Source: Synchiropus splendidus
Lineage: Eukaryota; Chordata; Actinopteri; Syngnathiformes; Callionymidae
Reading direction: 5' to 3'
DNA: 64,000 nt
Assembly: GCF_027744825.2 (NCBI RefSeq)
Contig: NC_071342.1
Location: 10,807,501-10,871,500, forward strand
The notes beneath the pieces were generated by a model. It did not search any database and had not been told where the DNA came from. It worked only from the letters and a program-made list of their open reading frames with translations. The translations under genes and the position numbers were made by a program. Below are positions 12,601 through 25,881 of the stretch, piece by piece (within the stretch, counting starts at the first letter, position 1; each line of letters begins with the position of its first letter).

Positions 12601-15600
12601 GATGGTCGACACCCACGGCCCGAGTTGCCACACACACACACACACACACTCCAAAGACCCCTGTGGGCACACAGCAGATCACAACCATGTGAGAGAAAGT
12701 CTACAGCTGCACTTTGAGCCTCTGTGAGAGCGACGTCGGGTCGCTCTGGTCTGATCTATCTTTTGTTCACAGGTGCGGTCCCCTCCCATCAAACACACAC
12801 CGCCGTCAAGACAGAACGGTATTTTGTTAGCAACTAGCTTTTGTGTTCCCATTTGAGGAGCTTCCCACAGTGTGTGAGGGAGGACCCCAGCAGTCACAAC
12901 ACAACAGTCAGGCAGGTCCTCCCTCAAAGTACAGCTCATTTGGGAGCCACATTTGAGAGCTGATCCTGCTTCAGTATCAATATTTCTTTTTGGGAAAACT
13001 GCCCTCGAGCAAGTTTGACAGGTAGTCGATTGGGTCTTCTCTCTCAGCCCCACCTACAGTGGGTCATGGCTTGGGGACTTCCTTTCAAGCTTAAAGGTTT
13101 GGCAATTTTCACCTCCCAATAGCTTTCATGACCGTGATGCGAGGGCTACGATCTCCTCATTTCAGAGGCCCCTTTACAGTTTGATCACTTGAAAACTGCG
13201 AGTGATTTTCTTGTCAGCAGCCAACAGGAGAACAATACTATTAATGGAGCGTTTGCACAGTGACAAAGTCGGCGTCGATTTGCGCAGATCGCCATGTAAA
13301 CAAACTGCATTCAAGTCTGACAGCACCTAAGTCAAGAAAAAACACGTTTGGACTCTCAGGAACAAACTGCAACTGCAGTGCTAACGGTACATGACTCAAA
13401 AACCTCAGTTTGAGAAGCCGGTTCTGGCCTGAACATTGATGAAGGTGAAGCCACATGAGCAATGATTTCCATGGATAGAAAAGTCTGTCAAGCTACATCA
13501 CATGATGGCTGTTGGTTGCCATCATTTGTGAAGACAATAAATGACTTTCAGTCCCACATTTGGACGTTTGGCACCAATGTTTGACCATATTTTACTACAG
13601 AGTTCTGTGTATTCAGGTCTCCAAACAGGTGAATGAGTCGGCCACCGGCTCAAAAATAAGTGTGTATGGTTGTGTATCAAGGTAGAAATTAGGTCTGTGG
13701 TTTTGACGACTAGTTTGACTCCTGGTGACCCGCCGCCCTCGAGCAAGGCACTTGGCCTTAACGCCCTATATCCGCTGAACAATGAAACTAAACACAACAT
13801 AATTTGTTTTTCCGCCGACGGTAATAGGCGAGATGGTCTGTAAATGAAGGTTTGTGAGAAGCGGAGTCTGGATGGACGCAGCTTTGAACTACAACATCAG
13901 TGCAATCGCAACATCAAAGCAACGAAGAGCCTCATTAGCGAAGTGGCCAAAAAACCTCGCCGCCACGACGCAGCCGGAGACTCACCGATGAGGAAACGCA
14001 TGAGCCGATCATAAATATACATGTGTGTGGCGACACACAAGGACACTGTTATTCGGAGGAGCAAGCTTCCTCTGTTCCACTGACCCCTGCTTCCAGGTGA
14101 TGCTAAGCATGCAGGAAATGCCTCTCACCAACTTCCTGCTCTGTTTTTAAACCCTCCACATGAGGGAGAGGTCAACTCAGGCTGAGAGCTGACTGACTTG
14201 TTCGGCCGCGGCCGGATCATTGCAAGTTCTCCGCAGAGTCTGCAGTGTTTTGGACACTTGTCACTCAAGTGGCGAATGATTAACTCTGGCACTCTGGTTT
14301 CAACGGGGTGATTATCTGATCGGGTGGCAAACACGACTCCCGCACCCAATATCTGATTCCCCCCTCAGGCGGCCGCAATGAAAGCTGCTCTTTGTTGGAC
14401 TATTGTTGCAGCTTCAGACTCAATCTACGTACAGTCAAGTCACACGTCGGCAAATCTGCGGCGCTCTGACAGTAACAGTCCGGCTGGTTCTCTTCGGTTC
14501 AGGAGGCCTTGTGTTCCCACCCAGGGGCTCCCCGGAGACACCTTGTCAGAAACACAGTCGGAACTTTCTCACAGTGTAACCCAGTACTCCAGGGCGGGGC
14601 GGGTGAGGAGAGGGGGGGCATGTTTCCTCAACAAGTGCGGTGCTTTTGCTGCGAGGCTGCGGAGGAAGTGGCGTTCCTTCGGCAGACCTCTGAACAGCAG
14701 CCCCCTCTCTGCCCTGTGGCAGGGGCCCGTGCAAGGCAGCGGTCAGCTGCTCAATAGATCCTCTCACGTGTCAGTTACCTGGATCAAACCGCAAGTAAAC
14801 GGTGGTGAACTTGTGTTGACAAAAACGTTCGTCTGACAGTAACTCAATCGCCGTGAGCGAGCGGTAGATTTGACTGGTCAAGGCAGAAACCTCAGGAGAA
14901 CCAGCCTGCGTCCTCCTTTTCGTGAGTGTGAGGATTGAAATGATTTGGTTGGATGTCAAATGAGTCCAGTTCTGCAGGAGGTCCAAGGCCAGGCTGATGT
15001 CAAAAGCTTCCCTTTGTACCCCCAAGAGTGCATTGTTCTGGATCAGCAGGGCTTGTGGCAGCGCTCGTGTAGAACATTTGTTTCTCATTGTGTCACAATC
15101 ACAAAAACAAAGCGCAGAACTCACACACAGACTCCCGACAACTCACCAAAGGCTCAGACTCAGGGAGTCCAGAGGGTCCCGTGTGAGGGCCCCGTGTGAG
15201 GGCCCCGGCGGCAGCTTTTGTCATGGTAACTATGACGACTGTGAACTTTTGACTCGGTGACGATGGTAGGTGTTGACAGAAAAATGCGGCGAGAAGAAAA
15301 CCAAACACAGGAAGTCAAATCACAGCATTCATATTCAGATGAACCAAAACCTCGGCTGGAATTAACCCGTGGCATTGAAGCGATCTGAGTAGAGTCTGGG
15401 TTTGAGCACAGGGGCAGCACAAAAGCCTACTGTTGCTGGTGAGGCTGGAGGTACCTGCCCGGCTCGCTGTGGCAGGCTCTGATTTCAGCCGTTCACAGCT
15501 GCAGCGCGAGGGCACGAGGGTCCTCGGGTCAGGCCAGTGGGCGGCGCACCACGTTTGTTTGTCCGGTATTTGCAGCCGGATGAGGAGACAAAAGCAGCAG

Positions 15601-16346
15601 CCACATCAGCAGAGACAGCTGACATGTTTCCATTGTCCATGAGGAAGTGAAGGAGACTAACAGTGACCTGACAGCTGGGCCAAAATCCTGTGTCAAGGAA
15701 TAAACACTTAACTATATTAACCTCAATAATAATAAACTATCTACAATGTGTCAAAACTGAAGACATTACAAAGCACATAGAAACATGCAGGACGAGCCAG
15801 AAAATGTACAATTGAATAGTTATTGAAGAACAATGAGCAGAATACATAAGTAAAATTAAGTTAAAAAAAAGTAATGTAAAAAAAAATGTATATAATCATA
15901 AGGATCTAACCTGCAAAGATGCAAAATAATAAACAGAACTGAACTTATAAATACATTAACACAAAAAAATAATCTGAAGTGGCATTTATTCTATCAAAAT
16001 AAAAATTATGTATTAGTAATAATAATAATCCAAGGTGATGGCTAAACAAAATATGCTAAAGGATTACCAATACGTCATCAGTCGTCCTCAACCATCAGGC
16101 CACGCCCACTAGCCGTCTCCCCAGCGCGATCATCTTCCTGACCAGGGGTGAGAAACATCTCTGGGGTCAGCGGGTTCAGTCGCCCTGTGGTGGTGCTTTA
16201 TGATCAGGTTGTTCATCTGAGATGCCGCTTCATAGACTCGAGTGACCAATGCAGGTCAGAAAGAGGGAGTGAAGAAGCGGCTGGCAAGCTGGAACAGGAC
16301 AGTGAGGATATACTGCGTCTGACTATGAGATTCCTACGTGAGTGAC

Positions 16347-16369
16347 TACCGCCCCCTGCTGACCAGAGA
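16347..16369. promoter_or_regulatory. Candidate CTCF-type site downstream of ccar1
   Basis: On the minus strand the sequence reads GTCAGCAGGGGGCGGTA, one mismatch from the CTCF core CCANNAGRKGGC. It lies about 165 bp beyond the ccar1 polyadenylation signal, between ccar1 and the stox1 side. Binding cannot be inferred from one motif. Confidence 0.3.
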
Positions 16370-16533
16370 TAGTAACGCAGTGATTCCTTTCCATCATACC
16401 AGCTCTTCTCAGATACAAGGAAACCATGGATAATTCCACCCTCTTCAACCCTCTAAATTTACTTTGCATCTGTGGAAAGCAAACAAAGGAACAGCAGCCC
16501 AGGTTGGTTGAGGCAAACATCAAACTTCAAGTT

Positions 16534-16539
16534 TTTATT
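16534..16539 (-). terminator. ccar1: Polyadenylation signal of ccar1
   Basis: AATAAA on the minus strand, about 275 nt downstream of the ccar1 stop codon and the first such hexamer met in that direction. It predicts a short 3' UTR ending near 16515. Confidence 0.6.
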
Positions 16540-16813
16540 CAACGCAGCAGCAGCAGCAAATGGAGGCAACGTCACTTGATCGACCTTCTCCATCCAAAAT
16601 TAGTTTCTATTAAATATGTTTGATGAATCCTCTCGCACATAAATAGCATCGTTATTGCTGGTTAGAAAACAAGATCCTGGACACAGACCTGCAGCGGACT
16701 GACAACACAGTTACCAAACAGTGGGCTTCCTCAGTTAAAATCCTCCGTACAAGAAACAAGACAGGTGGAGCTGCAGCGCTAGGTCCAAACAGCACTAGTT
16801 TAGTGGCCGTTTG

Positions 16814-19800
16814 TCAGTCTTGGCTTTGTTCGTCCGCTCCGTTCGTCTGCGACATCATGGAGGAGAGGAGTCGGTCGGAGAGCAGCTCTTCTTTAAAGCC
16901 CTCTTCGTCTTTGTCCTGTGGACACACGACGGGCCGTGAGCTCACGTCCTGCGGGAGGCGGAGACGTCTGGAGCGTGACCTCACCTGCTTCATCACTTCC
17001 AGCATCCCTCTGACCGAGTCCATCAGGGTGCGGCAGGTCTTCCTGAACTGAGCCTGGTAAAGCTTCTTCAGCTCCTCCATGGTGCTCAGATCCTGCTCCG
17101 TCTGGACCAGACTCTTGCTCACCTCCTCCAACGACGAGGACAGAGACTTGTTGGACTGTTCCAGCTGAAGCTTGGCTTTTGCTTCCAACTCTGCATTCAG
17201 GCAAAAGAAGGGATCACCCATGGACGCATCAGAGGATCCCTCTGCAGCAGTACTGGCCGACATGAAGATGTTCCAGCCCACTGACCTGCAGCCTCACTGA
17301 ACCAGAGGCTGCAGGAGAACGTGAACCGAGTTTCTGTAGCAAAACTCAAATTGAGGCAGCTCATCGTCCGGCAGGACTGCTGACTCAGAGTGTAGCTTGC
17401 ATGAAAACCACAGACTCCAGACATAAGAAGGAGACACATCTTACCCATCTGGGCTTCCTGAAGCATCATCTTCTGCTCGATTTCTGCTCTGGCCTTCTCA
17501 CTCTTCTCCAGCTTCTGCATCATGCTAGCCACGTCCACCACGGCGCCGTTGAACATGACCAGATCACTGGACTCACTGGATTGTGGTTCGGCTTTCAGAA
17601 CAGGAAGAAAAGCTTTGTTGCCTGAAGAGCAGACGCAGGAGTCAGTGAACAACCGGCTGGACCTTCACCATGCTGCAGCACTTACCAAGAAGACTTTCCA
17701 TTTGTAATTCATTCACAGAAGCCGCCGCCTCGTCCTTGTCTCTGTCCGTTAGCTTTCTGTAAAAGCAGGTCTCTCGCACCACCGGCTTGTTCAGTAGCTT
17801 CTTCACCTGTGATGGCGACACCACCAGTGACTAAGAGGAAACCTGAGGAAACACCAGACCTGAGCCTACCTGAGCGCGGGAAAGGTGCAGCCCAAGTGTG
17901 TACAAGATCTCCTCCAGGTCTCGCTCCAGCAGGTAGCCACAGTGGCTTTGGTCGAAGTAAACAAATGCCATCAGCAGATCCTTGTTGTGGGTGACCATCT
18001 GCTTCTTCTCCTGGTGGACAACAAGAGCACTTGTTACTTCTCCAAACTCCACCGCAAAGCAGTGCTCAGCAGCGCACCTTATCCTTAGAAGACCTCTCTT
18101 TGGACGACTTCCGGTCATCCTTGCGCTCCCTCCGCTCTCTGTCGAGTGAATCCTCGTCATCCTTGTCTGTAGAGGTGAGGCAAAGCTTCAGAACACACAT
18201 CTTCTCAACAGCAGACCTGGGATCACGCACCATCATCGTCGTCATCGTCGTCTTCAGCCTCCATCGGGTCGTACTCCTCAGCGTTTGCTGTGCTGCCTTC
18301 ATCGTCGTCGTCTTCATCACGTGATTCCTCCTTTTTCAGGACCTTTTCTTCAGACTGCTTCAAAAACAGAGTGAGACTTCTATAGTAGTCACAACAGATG
18401 GGTTTGTGTGGAGCTCACCTTCCTCTTCTCCTCGTCCTCGTCTTTGTATTTCTTCACCATCGGCTCCTCGCCGTCATCTTCCTTCTCCTTTTTGAAGTCT
18501 CGCTTCTCCGCGTCCCGTTTTTCTGTCTCTTTCTTATTCTTCTTCTCTTTGTCCTTCTTGTCCTCCTTGGTAGGAATCGCAGCCAGGGCTTTAAAAATAC
18601 GGAACCCAAAGTCCCTCTGAAGCATCTCATTAAAAAGCTCAGCAAACAGGGACACCTGGGCAGAGGGCAGCAACGTCTAGTCAGCATCAACGTCTTCTGA
18701 AACCGACCACAGATGTTTGAACCTCAAATGAATGCTCCTTGTTGTCCTCCAGCCTGTAGTCCAGGAGCACGCTCAGCGACATCACGCTGCAGTCAAACTT
18801 GCCGTTCTTGGCTGCCCAGTTGGGGTAAACAAGAATGGTGGGTTCATCGGGCAGGACGTAGCGCCTCTCTCTCCGCTGGCGCTCCAGCTCCTCCTGCTTT
18901 CTCCTCTCCTCCTCCTGAGTGGAAAAGCATGACGGTGGAACTGACATTTCAAAGAAAAAAAACAAAATCCAGTCACAAACCTCTTTGTCTTCCTCAGGAC
19001 GAGACAGCTCTTCTTCCTCTGGTACTTTCAGGTCCGGCTTCTCTGGCTCTCTTGCCTCCTCCACCTGCTCCTCCACCTTCAGCTGCTTGGTGAGTCGAGC
19101 GATCAGCTGGGACTTCAGACCCTTTGAACTGAGAGAGCGGCAGTCCAGTTCCCGTCGCAGGTCGTTCACCTTCAACAGACGTGGGTCACTCATTCAGAAG
19201 GTGAAAAGTAGTATTGCAATCGACATCTTGGTCTTGGATGGAAACAGTCTGGACTAGTGGCCACCAAACAAAGAGTTCTCCACACCTTCATGGATTTCGG
19301 ATCAAGCTTAGCCCAGTGCGTCGGGGTGCTGATGTCCTTCGTCTCATCGTCGTCCTTGTCCTCTTCGTCCTGGACAGCAAACCGTTGGAATAGACAAACA
19401 AACAGGAGAGGGATAAGAAAGGCAGTGTCAGTGTGCAAGTCTCAGTCAGGGCGAGCTTCAAAATGATCCGTGCAAAAAAAGATCACATCTGCCTGTCATG
19501 TTCTCCTTCTAGTGAGCTTGACTGCGTGTCAGTCAGCTGCTACTGAAGCATACACAGGAAAGCTCTCTAGCTCTTATTGATAACAAAAACTCCAGCTGCC
19601 AATCAATGAATCTGTGGAACACAAAAAAGGTCAAATCAATGAAGTTTGTGTGTAAAATCTGTGTCGATACATCAGGTGAACTGAAGCTGGTCTCCAGAGT
19701 GACGAATGGCTGGCCTACTTAATCTATATTTGAATACTGAGCTTGTCATTTGCCCTCCAGTAACCAAATTTCACATGAAGGTAAAAAGTGGAATACAAAC

Positions 19801-22800
19801 AGACAAGAGAGAGTGACGTGAGGGTTGCTTCTATTCCAACTGGGGTGATGCGTGACACCTCTACTCACGGTTTAAGCAACGCCACAGATTCCAGCCCATT
19901 TTCACTTCTCATCCCAAATATGGACGTTTGACTGGTCCAAACACGATTCAACATTAGACGGCAGATTAGAAGTCACTTTACAGGATCCAGATTAGCACTG
20001 AATTACAAAAAGGAGCTGGAATCTGTGTCGTCAGTTGTGAGCTAATGGACTTGAGCTAGTCTCGCAGCTTCAACTCTACAAGGCTGCTGGACGTGAGGCG
20101 AAGTTGTGGGTTCTGATGAAGAGATGGAGGATTGGAACTGGAGGAGGGGAAGTGACAGGTGAAGGAGGAGGAGGAGGCGGGGAAGATGCCTAGGTGAGCT
20201 TCCTGTGTTCAGGTTTGTGTGTGTGTGTTTGTGTGTGTAAGATGTTTATCTGGAGTTTGTTTTTGTGAGTCCTGTGCCTTCCTGTGAGAAGCGGAAATGA
20301 GAAGAGAGGGATTAGCGGTTCAGTGCCTGTTCTCCATCTGCCTCCTTTCGCTCGGCTGCTAGCTTCTCAGACAGCTGCTCCCGGAGTCGCCGTGACAGCA
20401 CCTCCCACTCTGAGCGGGTAGGAAGACAATGCCAAACATCCGGAAGAAACAAAACCACTGTCTCCACATGAGCGGGGACTGTCCGCCCCTTGTGTGTCTC
20501 CTCCGGCCGATGATAGCGAATCTCTGCAAAACGATACCTGTCGCAAAGGAAGAAGGTGCATTGGAAAGAAACATTCTCGTCAGCAAACAGTCAAAAGGCG
20601 GCCCTAGTTAAGGCAGGTGTCTTCTACAGCTACGCCGCCCACAATGCCACTGAATGACTGTGTACATCATCTCAGCGGCCCATCTCCCACACAGCATTAA
20701 CAAACATAATCTGCAGCTCTCCAACTGGTGTCACCGCAGTCATTTTGAGAAGTTTGACGTACAATCACAAAAAAAAGAAAAGCTAAATTCATCTGCATAG
20801 CTTCAGCCAATTATCCGTAAGTCCTCAGCATTAACCTTCAACACACAGTAAGCATTGCGAATAAAGACAGAGGGACAGGACAGTGAAAGCCAGTTAAATA
20901 TGTAGAATATTTAACATAGGAAAAAAATAAAGTATTTAAACAATGGTAGTGTCTTCTGGTCCCGGTCACTGCTTCCAACGACAGTCCATGTGTTTGATAT
21001 TCTTCACAACAGAAACGTTTGTAAAAGTCGGACAGAAAAAGAGCCACGGCGACAGACAAGACGGAAAGATCATTGCACAAAACAAATCAAATTGAAATGT
21101 AGCAAATTAAAAATAATTGTTAAATCAAACAGGACAGCAACAAAAACTATTTCAGACATCATTAGCAGAATTTTAGTAGTTCATCTCGCATCAGATTTAA
21201 ATTTGAGCAGCAGCACAGTACAGTAATCAGGATGGGATGTGGGAAAACATATGCTTACCACTGAGTGCACAGACTAAGATCTATGCCTGTGAGAGCCTTG
21301 CAACAGCGTATGGCTGTCCTTATTAGGACGGACACATCCTTCTCTGGGTCAGCTCCATCCAGAGAGGGAGACCAGTGACCACCGATGGCCATGGCCTCAT
21401 CTTTACCTCTCATTCCCACCAAAAACTGAAGGCAAAGGAGAGACAAAGGACAGACAGAGAGACAAAGTTAAAGGGAAAAGAAGAAAGAATACATCAGAAT
21501 TAGAGGGGGCCGCATCAGTTTTGATTTTTCAACAGTGCACATGCTCTGCAATGGAATAGGACAAAAGCATCATCCGTCGGCTCAATTGAGAATCATCTGA
21601 TGTGTGCCTTTGTGTCCAAAGTGATGCTTACCTTTATCAGTCTTGCAGGGTGCTGAAAAGCATCTCTGACTTCTTGAGGGTCCTCAGCCAGAGCACATGA
21701 CTTGTGATAAAGCTCTTCTAAGCTGGGGTTAGCCAGCAGCATCACCTGGGAAAAAAAGCCACATTAAATTCAAGAATATTTTTACACAAGTACACCCCTA
21801 CTACTAAAGACCACAAGAGCAGATTCTTCCTACAATGTGCATGAGTAACGTCCTCTCCAGGTATATAGAACAAGGGGGAGAAATGCTTGATGTACTACAG
21901 AAAGCGGTGTGGTTTTTATTTATTATGCTAAATAAACTTTGATATTCTCCAGTGTTTGATGCCATCTTCAGTTATGACCAAACTGAAGAGCAGTTCAGCA
22001 AGGTAGATGAGCGCTGAATGGCAGTAATATATTGTATGTATTTGCCAGTGACCAGCAAACTTCCCATTAACTCTGGCAGGTACACAAATAAGATAATCAC
22101 AGTTTTATCAAAAAGCCAGTGAAGTTTGGCGTGTCGTCTATTGAGTTACCTTGGCACTGTAGGTGTGGTTGGCATCAGGTGGGTCCAGGACGGCTGTGTT
22201 CTTCATTAGAGGATCCACCTCTTTATGCAAAATGTGAAAATTGCAGGCGTTACTGAACTGGAAGGGTCTTGCTAAAGGAAACACGTCCACCCAAGAGAAG
22301 ACGGCGTTGAAGAAGTCACTGGGAATGTAGAGGCTCTGGTAGCGCCTCCTCAACTCCATCATGTCACAGCTTGAACTGAAAAGAGACGGCAGTCAGTAAC
22401 ACAGCAGCATTTCTGGACCATAGTGGTCGACAGTCTGAACTCACCCATCTAAACTGAACTTGGAAAACTGGACGGTGTAACGAGGAACAACCCGGCGGGG
22501 TCGACGGGGGGACCGATCTCTTCTTGGAGAGCGGTCTCTGGAACGTTTGCGTGTCGGCGAGCGCTCTCTGGACCGTCTGCGTTCACGATCTCTGTCACGG
22601 CTGAGAAATTTGTTGCGTTTACATGTGACAGGCAGACAGGAGGGATCGTGGTTGTAGATGATCATAAAACTGACCTGCGATCCTCTTTATTCCGGAGGAT
22701 AAGCTCTGGACCTCTATCATTACGATTGGGGAATCGGGGTGGAGGCTCAATCCGCCTTACAGGTTGTGGCTGTGGAATCATTCTGACTGGAGGAGCAAGC

Positions 22801-25019
22801 AGACCTCCAGAAAACACATCTGGAAATCATGAGCAGAAAACATATAGATATTCATTCAGTTTTCTGATTCAAATATACCAAGATAGAAAATACTGAAAAA
22901 AAAAACTCTGAAGTTAAGGCTATTTGGACTTTATTTTAGATATCTTCATACCATCAATATTGAAGTTATTCAATTTAATAATATTTCTTTGATTTATGTT
23001 TGGTGATCCATCTACTGTGAAACTGTCAGACTTTCAAGAGTGAGGACACCTTACCTTTGGGTGGAGGCTGGGCCAGCAGAGGCTGAGGGGGGTTTTGGAG
23101 GAGAGGGGCAAGCGAGGCAGCAGACAGTTGGGCCTGGAGCAATGAGGGAGGGGGAGCCTGGGATGGAACACTGAAAGTGGTTGGAGGAGGAAGTGACTGG
23201 AGGATGCTGGGAGCTGGCTTCATAATATTGGGAGGCTGGGGCTGACTCTGTAAATAAAGGACATCATATTTCATAGTAGATCGGAATTATCATGTGACGC
23301 GTAATTGACTAACAGATACAAATGCTACAGAATTCATGTTTCAGGAGAAAGTTCAGCAAGGACTTACATTTTGTCTGTTGTCCGCAGGAGGATGCATGTC
23401 AGAATAGCGCAGCTGCATCCCTGGCTCATTGTACAGACCGCCAAGTTGTGGGGAAGCTTGAGGTAATGGCTGAGCTTGCTGCTGATGCTGGTTGAAAAGG
23501 GAAAGAGAAAAAAAAATCAATTCAACATGACCAGGAGTCACGTTAAACCAAAACCTCAAATACCATGATTCCTATTGACTTAACCTGCCCCTGGAGCTGA
23601 GATCAATATGGGAAGACATTTGTAGAAGCACTCACTGATTGATTGGCGAGCTGAGGTAATGTCTGGATGCGCTGGGCGTTCCACTTAAAGGGCATGTTGG
23701 GGTTGTACACAGCTTCCACCAGGACTCTGTCACCCACCTGGGGTGTCTTCCCTTTCACAGCACTGATGATAAAATAGTGCAAAATAATTTTTCTAAATAC
23801 AAATCTAAGACTGAATATTGAAACATGGATCGTTTTTAAATACAGGACAGGTGTTAAATGATTTTCTAACCTCAGTTGAAAGAAAACATCTTCATCTACG
23901 AAGCCAAAAGTGTCATGCAGTTTGTTGACGACACCAGTGAAGACTCGCTGCTTCTGCGGCTGAGTCTGCTGCTGGTGGCTTGAGCGCGGAGTTGGGTAGG
24001 ACACGGTTATCTGGGCTGTCTGCTGAGGGTTGGACAGACTGAGACTGGTGGCCATGGCAACTGGAGGCTGCAAGCAAGCAATAACAAAGACGATACAAAT
24101 CAGAAAGACGCGCCTAAAAGTTGACTTCGGACAATTTTTGGATTCCAAAATAGTTACTGACATGTCAATAATAAAACGGAAAAAGCCAATATCAATAATT
24201 ATACAAGTAGAGGCGCAACATAGTGGATCAAATAAATGAATACCATTCAGCCAATCCCAATACTATATGATAAACATAAAATCAAATAAAGTCAAAATGT
24301 TTCTTACCTGTGAAATTAGTGCTTGTTGTGGCTGAGGAAGCTGGAAATAGTTCAAACAAAGTTAGTCAATGAAATCCAAATGAGGCTTCGGCAAGAGATA
24401 TGAAAAGTTTGTCTCCCACCTGATGAGGAACACTGTACAGCGGCTGCTGAGGAGGCTGCTGGGGTTGTTGCTGTTGCTGCTGTTGCTGATACTGCTGGAG
24501 CGCTGAATTGATCTGAGACTATCCATAAAGGATAAAATCAATAAGTGCTATGAACACATGGTGGACTCTATAAAGCAGCGTGCTATTACTGACCTGCTGA
24601 AGAGCAGCGGCAGCAGCAGCTGCTGCAGCTTGCTGCTGCAATGCAGCAGTTTGCTGAGTCAGCTGATAGTTTGCAGCAGATTGGTTGCTGAGAGAGGCAG
24701 CAGCCAAGGCGGTCTGCTGGGAGTAAACTGAGGGCGAAGCCCCCAGGAGAGAGGGTTGTTGTACGCCAAGAGCTACAAAAGGAACGGACAAGACAGACAG
24801 ATCAAATTAAACCATTTTCACAATCGATTCTTCTAACTCGATGGCAAATTGGAATGGAAAATTCAAAGTAGCCGCAGCTATGACGTGATCGGTGGCGAAA
24901 CACTCACAGTGCAAACTATTGAGGTCCAGTGATGGTCCTGAGTGGCTCGGCTGGGACACTGCTGTGGCAGAAAACTGGGTTGCCCATGGTGGATTCTTCT
25001 GTCCCCCATACTGGGCCAT
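16814..25019 (-). CDS. ccar1: CCAR1, cell division cycle and apoptosis regulator 1
   Basis: Nuclear co-activator that in mammals works with Mediator, nuclear receptors and p53. Coding exons in transcript order: 25019-24908, 24772-24594, 24518-24420, 24340-24308, 24067-23871, 23762-23636, 23487-23368, 23247-23055, 22819-22675, 22600-22445, 22375-22150, 21745-21632, 21425-21259, 20537-20327, 19369-19286, 19169-18981, 18914-18723, 18655-18419, 18357-18231, 18166-18078, 18010-17870, 17806-17686, 17621-17445, 17190-16985, 16915-16814. All phases join, giving 1247 residues (human about 1150). Start MAQYGGQKNPPWATQF. Poly-Gln/Ala stretch at 80-120, S1-like domain with QRVFTGVVNKLHDTFGFVDE near 180-245, Arg/Ser block near 410-440, DBC1-type region to about 650, SAP domain near 720-754 (LSSKGLKSQLIARL), acidic/Lys region, EF-hand-like segment near 1008-1042 (FDQSHCGYLLERDLEEIL), C-terminal coiled coil. 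Exon 14 has a GC donor. The last intron is only 69 bp. Confidence 0.93.
20216..20238. repeat. (GT)n microsatellite in a ccar1 intron
   Basis: An interrupted GT run inside the intron between ccar1 exons 14 and 15. Confidence 0.85.
20325..20328 (-). other. ccar1: Non-canonical GC splice donor of ccar1 exon 14
   Basis: The exon ends GGAGAACAG and the intron begins GCACTG (GC at 20325-20326). The family sequence (..EADGEQ then DEE..) and the phase-0 join to the acceptor before 19369 require a boundary here, and no GT is available nearby. Beyond the GC, the +4 to +6 positions are a poor match to U1. If not spliced, the frame reads ALNR and stops at a TAA, truncating the protein before the SAP domain. 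Confidence 0.6.
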
Positions 25020-25062
25020 GGCGCAGCAAGGTCAACAGCCGTCTTTACTCGGGATGATTCTC

Positions 25063-25881
25063 ACTAAAAACCCAAGACAGTAACTTAACAGAGCTCTACT
25101 TATGCAATACAACGAACAGGCTGAATCTGCGGTCACAATTATGTGTTTGAAAAGTTTATTTCTAGCAAGTGCATTCCACTTTAATCCCATAAGAAGCGTG
25201 CTTATCCTAATTTCGTTCATATCTACTGCAGCCAAATGTTATGAATACAGTAAGAAGACAATGTAACTCCAGTTTGCATATTGATTCGGCACATCATACT
25301 TTCATATTGGTATATTCTCATCGCAGCGTGAACTAATTCTGCTGCGTATTTCACTGCACGATAAGATGCTGGAGATATCTACTTTCGTCACATGCTACAA
25401 CAAAGGTTCAATGATGCTTTCTCGAAACGTAGTTTAATGTTTGAGTCGTAATATAATTGCCTGCTGAAGACAGTGCGATGGCTTTAATAAAGTGCTGACA
25501 CAGGCGCTGATAGCCACTTTAGCTTGCAGGAAGCTAACGCAGTCAGTAATTTCAAACAGCAAATAACCCAAAAACACAGAGTAAAAGTTTCGAAGCCCAC
25601 ATTTAAATGCAGTATTACAGCAGCAAAACAAGAGTGCTTTAACGAATATCAGCGAACGACAGTCAGATGGAGCGAGAGCTTGATGCGTGATTTGTTATGA
25701 GCAGTGAGGCCTTCGAGCTAACGGTGCAGAAGCCATAACTGGGCTTTAATTCGCCACTGAGAAGGTAAACATACGCGTTAGTAACACTCGCACGAACATG
25801 TAGTAAACTGTTCTCTCGAGAAAAATCCATTTGTTATAGAAGTAAAAGAGCATTAGCTAAAACCGTAGCGTTTGTGCTCAC
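25063..25881 (-). other. ccar1: Intron in the ccar1 5' UTR
   Basis: The minus strand has a donor GTGAGC at 25881-25876 and an acceptor TTTTTAG ending at 25064, so the exon carrying the ATG would begin at 25063. The interval contains no coding signal of its own. Confidence 0.5.

Larger units (their letters stand above)
8166..16500. other. Intergenic DNA between stox1 and ccar1
   Basis: No exon of a known family was recognised on either strand here. The longest open frames (for example 14378-14836 plus, 11236-11667 minus) show no family resemblance, no conserved motif and no convincing splice context. The interval contains decayed repeat pieces (9625-9660), a short CA run near 12632-12649 and a two-copy 16-bp repeat near 15180-15207. 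An AT-rich stretch covers 15.68-16.08 kb. Confidence 0.6.

Noticed and set aside
14378..14836. 152-codon plus-strand open frame in the stox1-ccar1 interval
   Set aside because: No family resemblance, no hydrophobic or motif structure, and overlapping frames on the other strand. A GC-rich stretch that is open by chance is enough to explain it.
16985..17281. Longer final ccar1 exon reaching an ATG at 17279-17281
   Set aside because: The family alignment and phase require the acceptor at 17191-17192 (AATGCAG). The extra N-terminal residues in that frame are intron.
18713..19093. 126-codon plus-strand open frame
   Set aside because: Antisense shadow of the acidic and charged exons of ccar1, where both strands stay open because of codon bias.
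16916..24907. C/D-box snoRNA (SNORD98 is hosted by mammalian CCAR1) in the ccar1 introns
   Set aside because: Scanning the introns for TGATGA and CTGA boxes at snoRNA spacing on the minus strand gave no pair with terminal stems. The best region (about 21510-21605) has only imperfect boxes.
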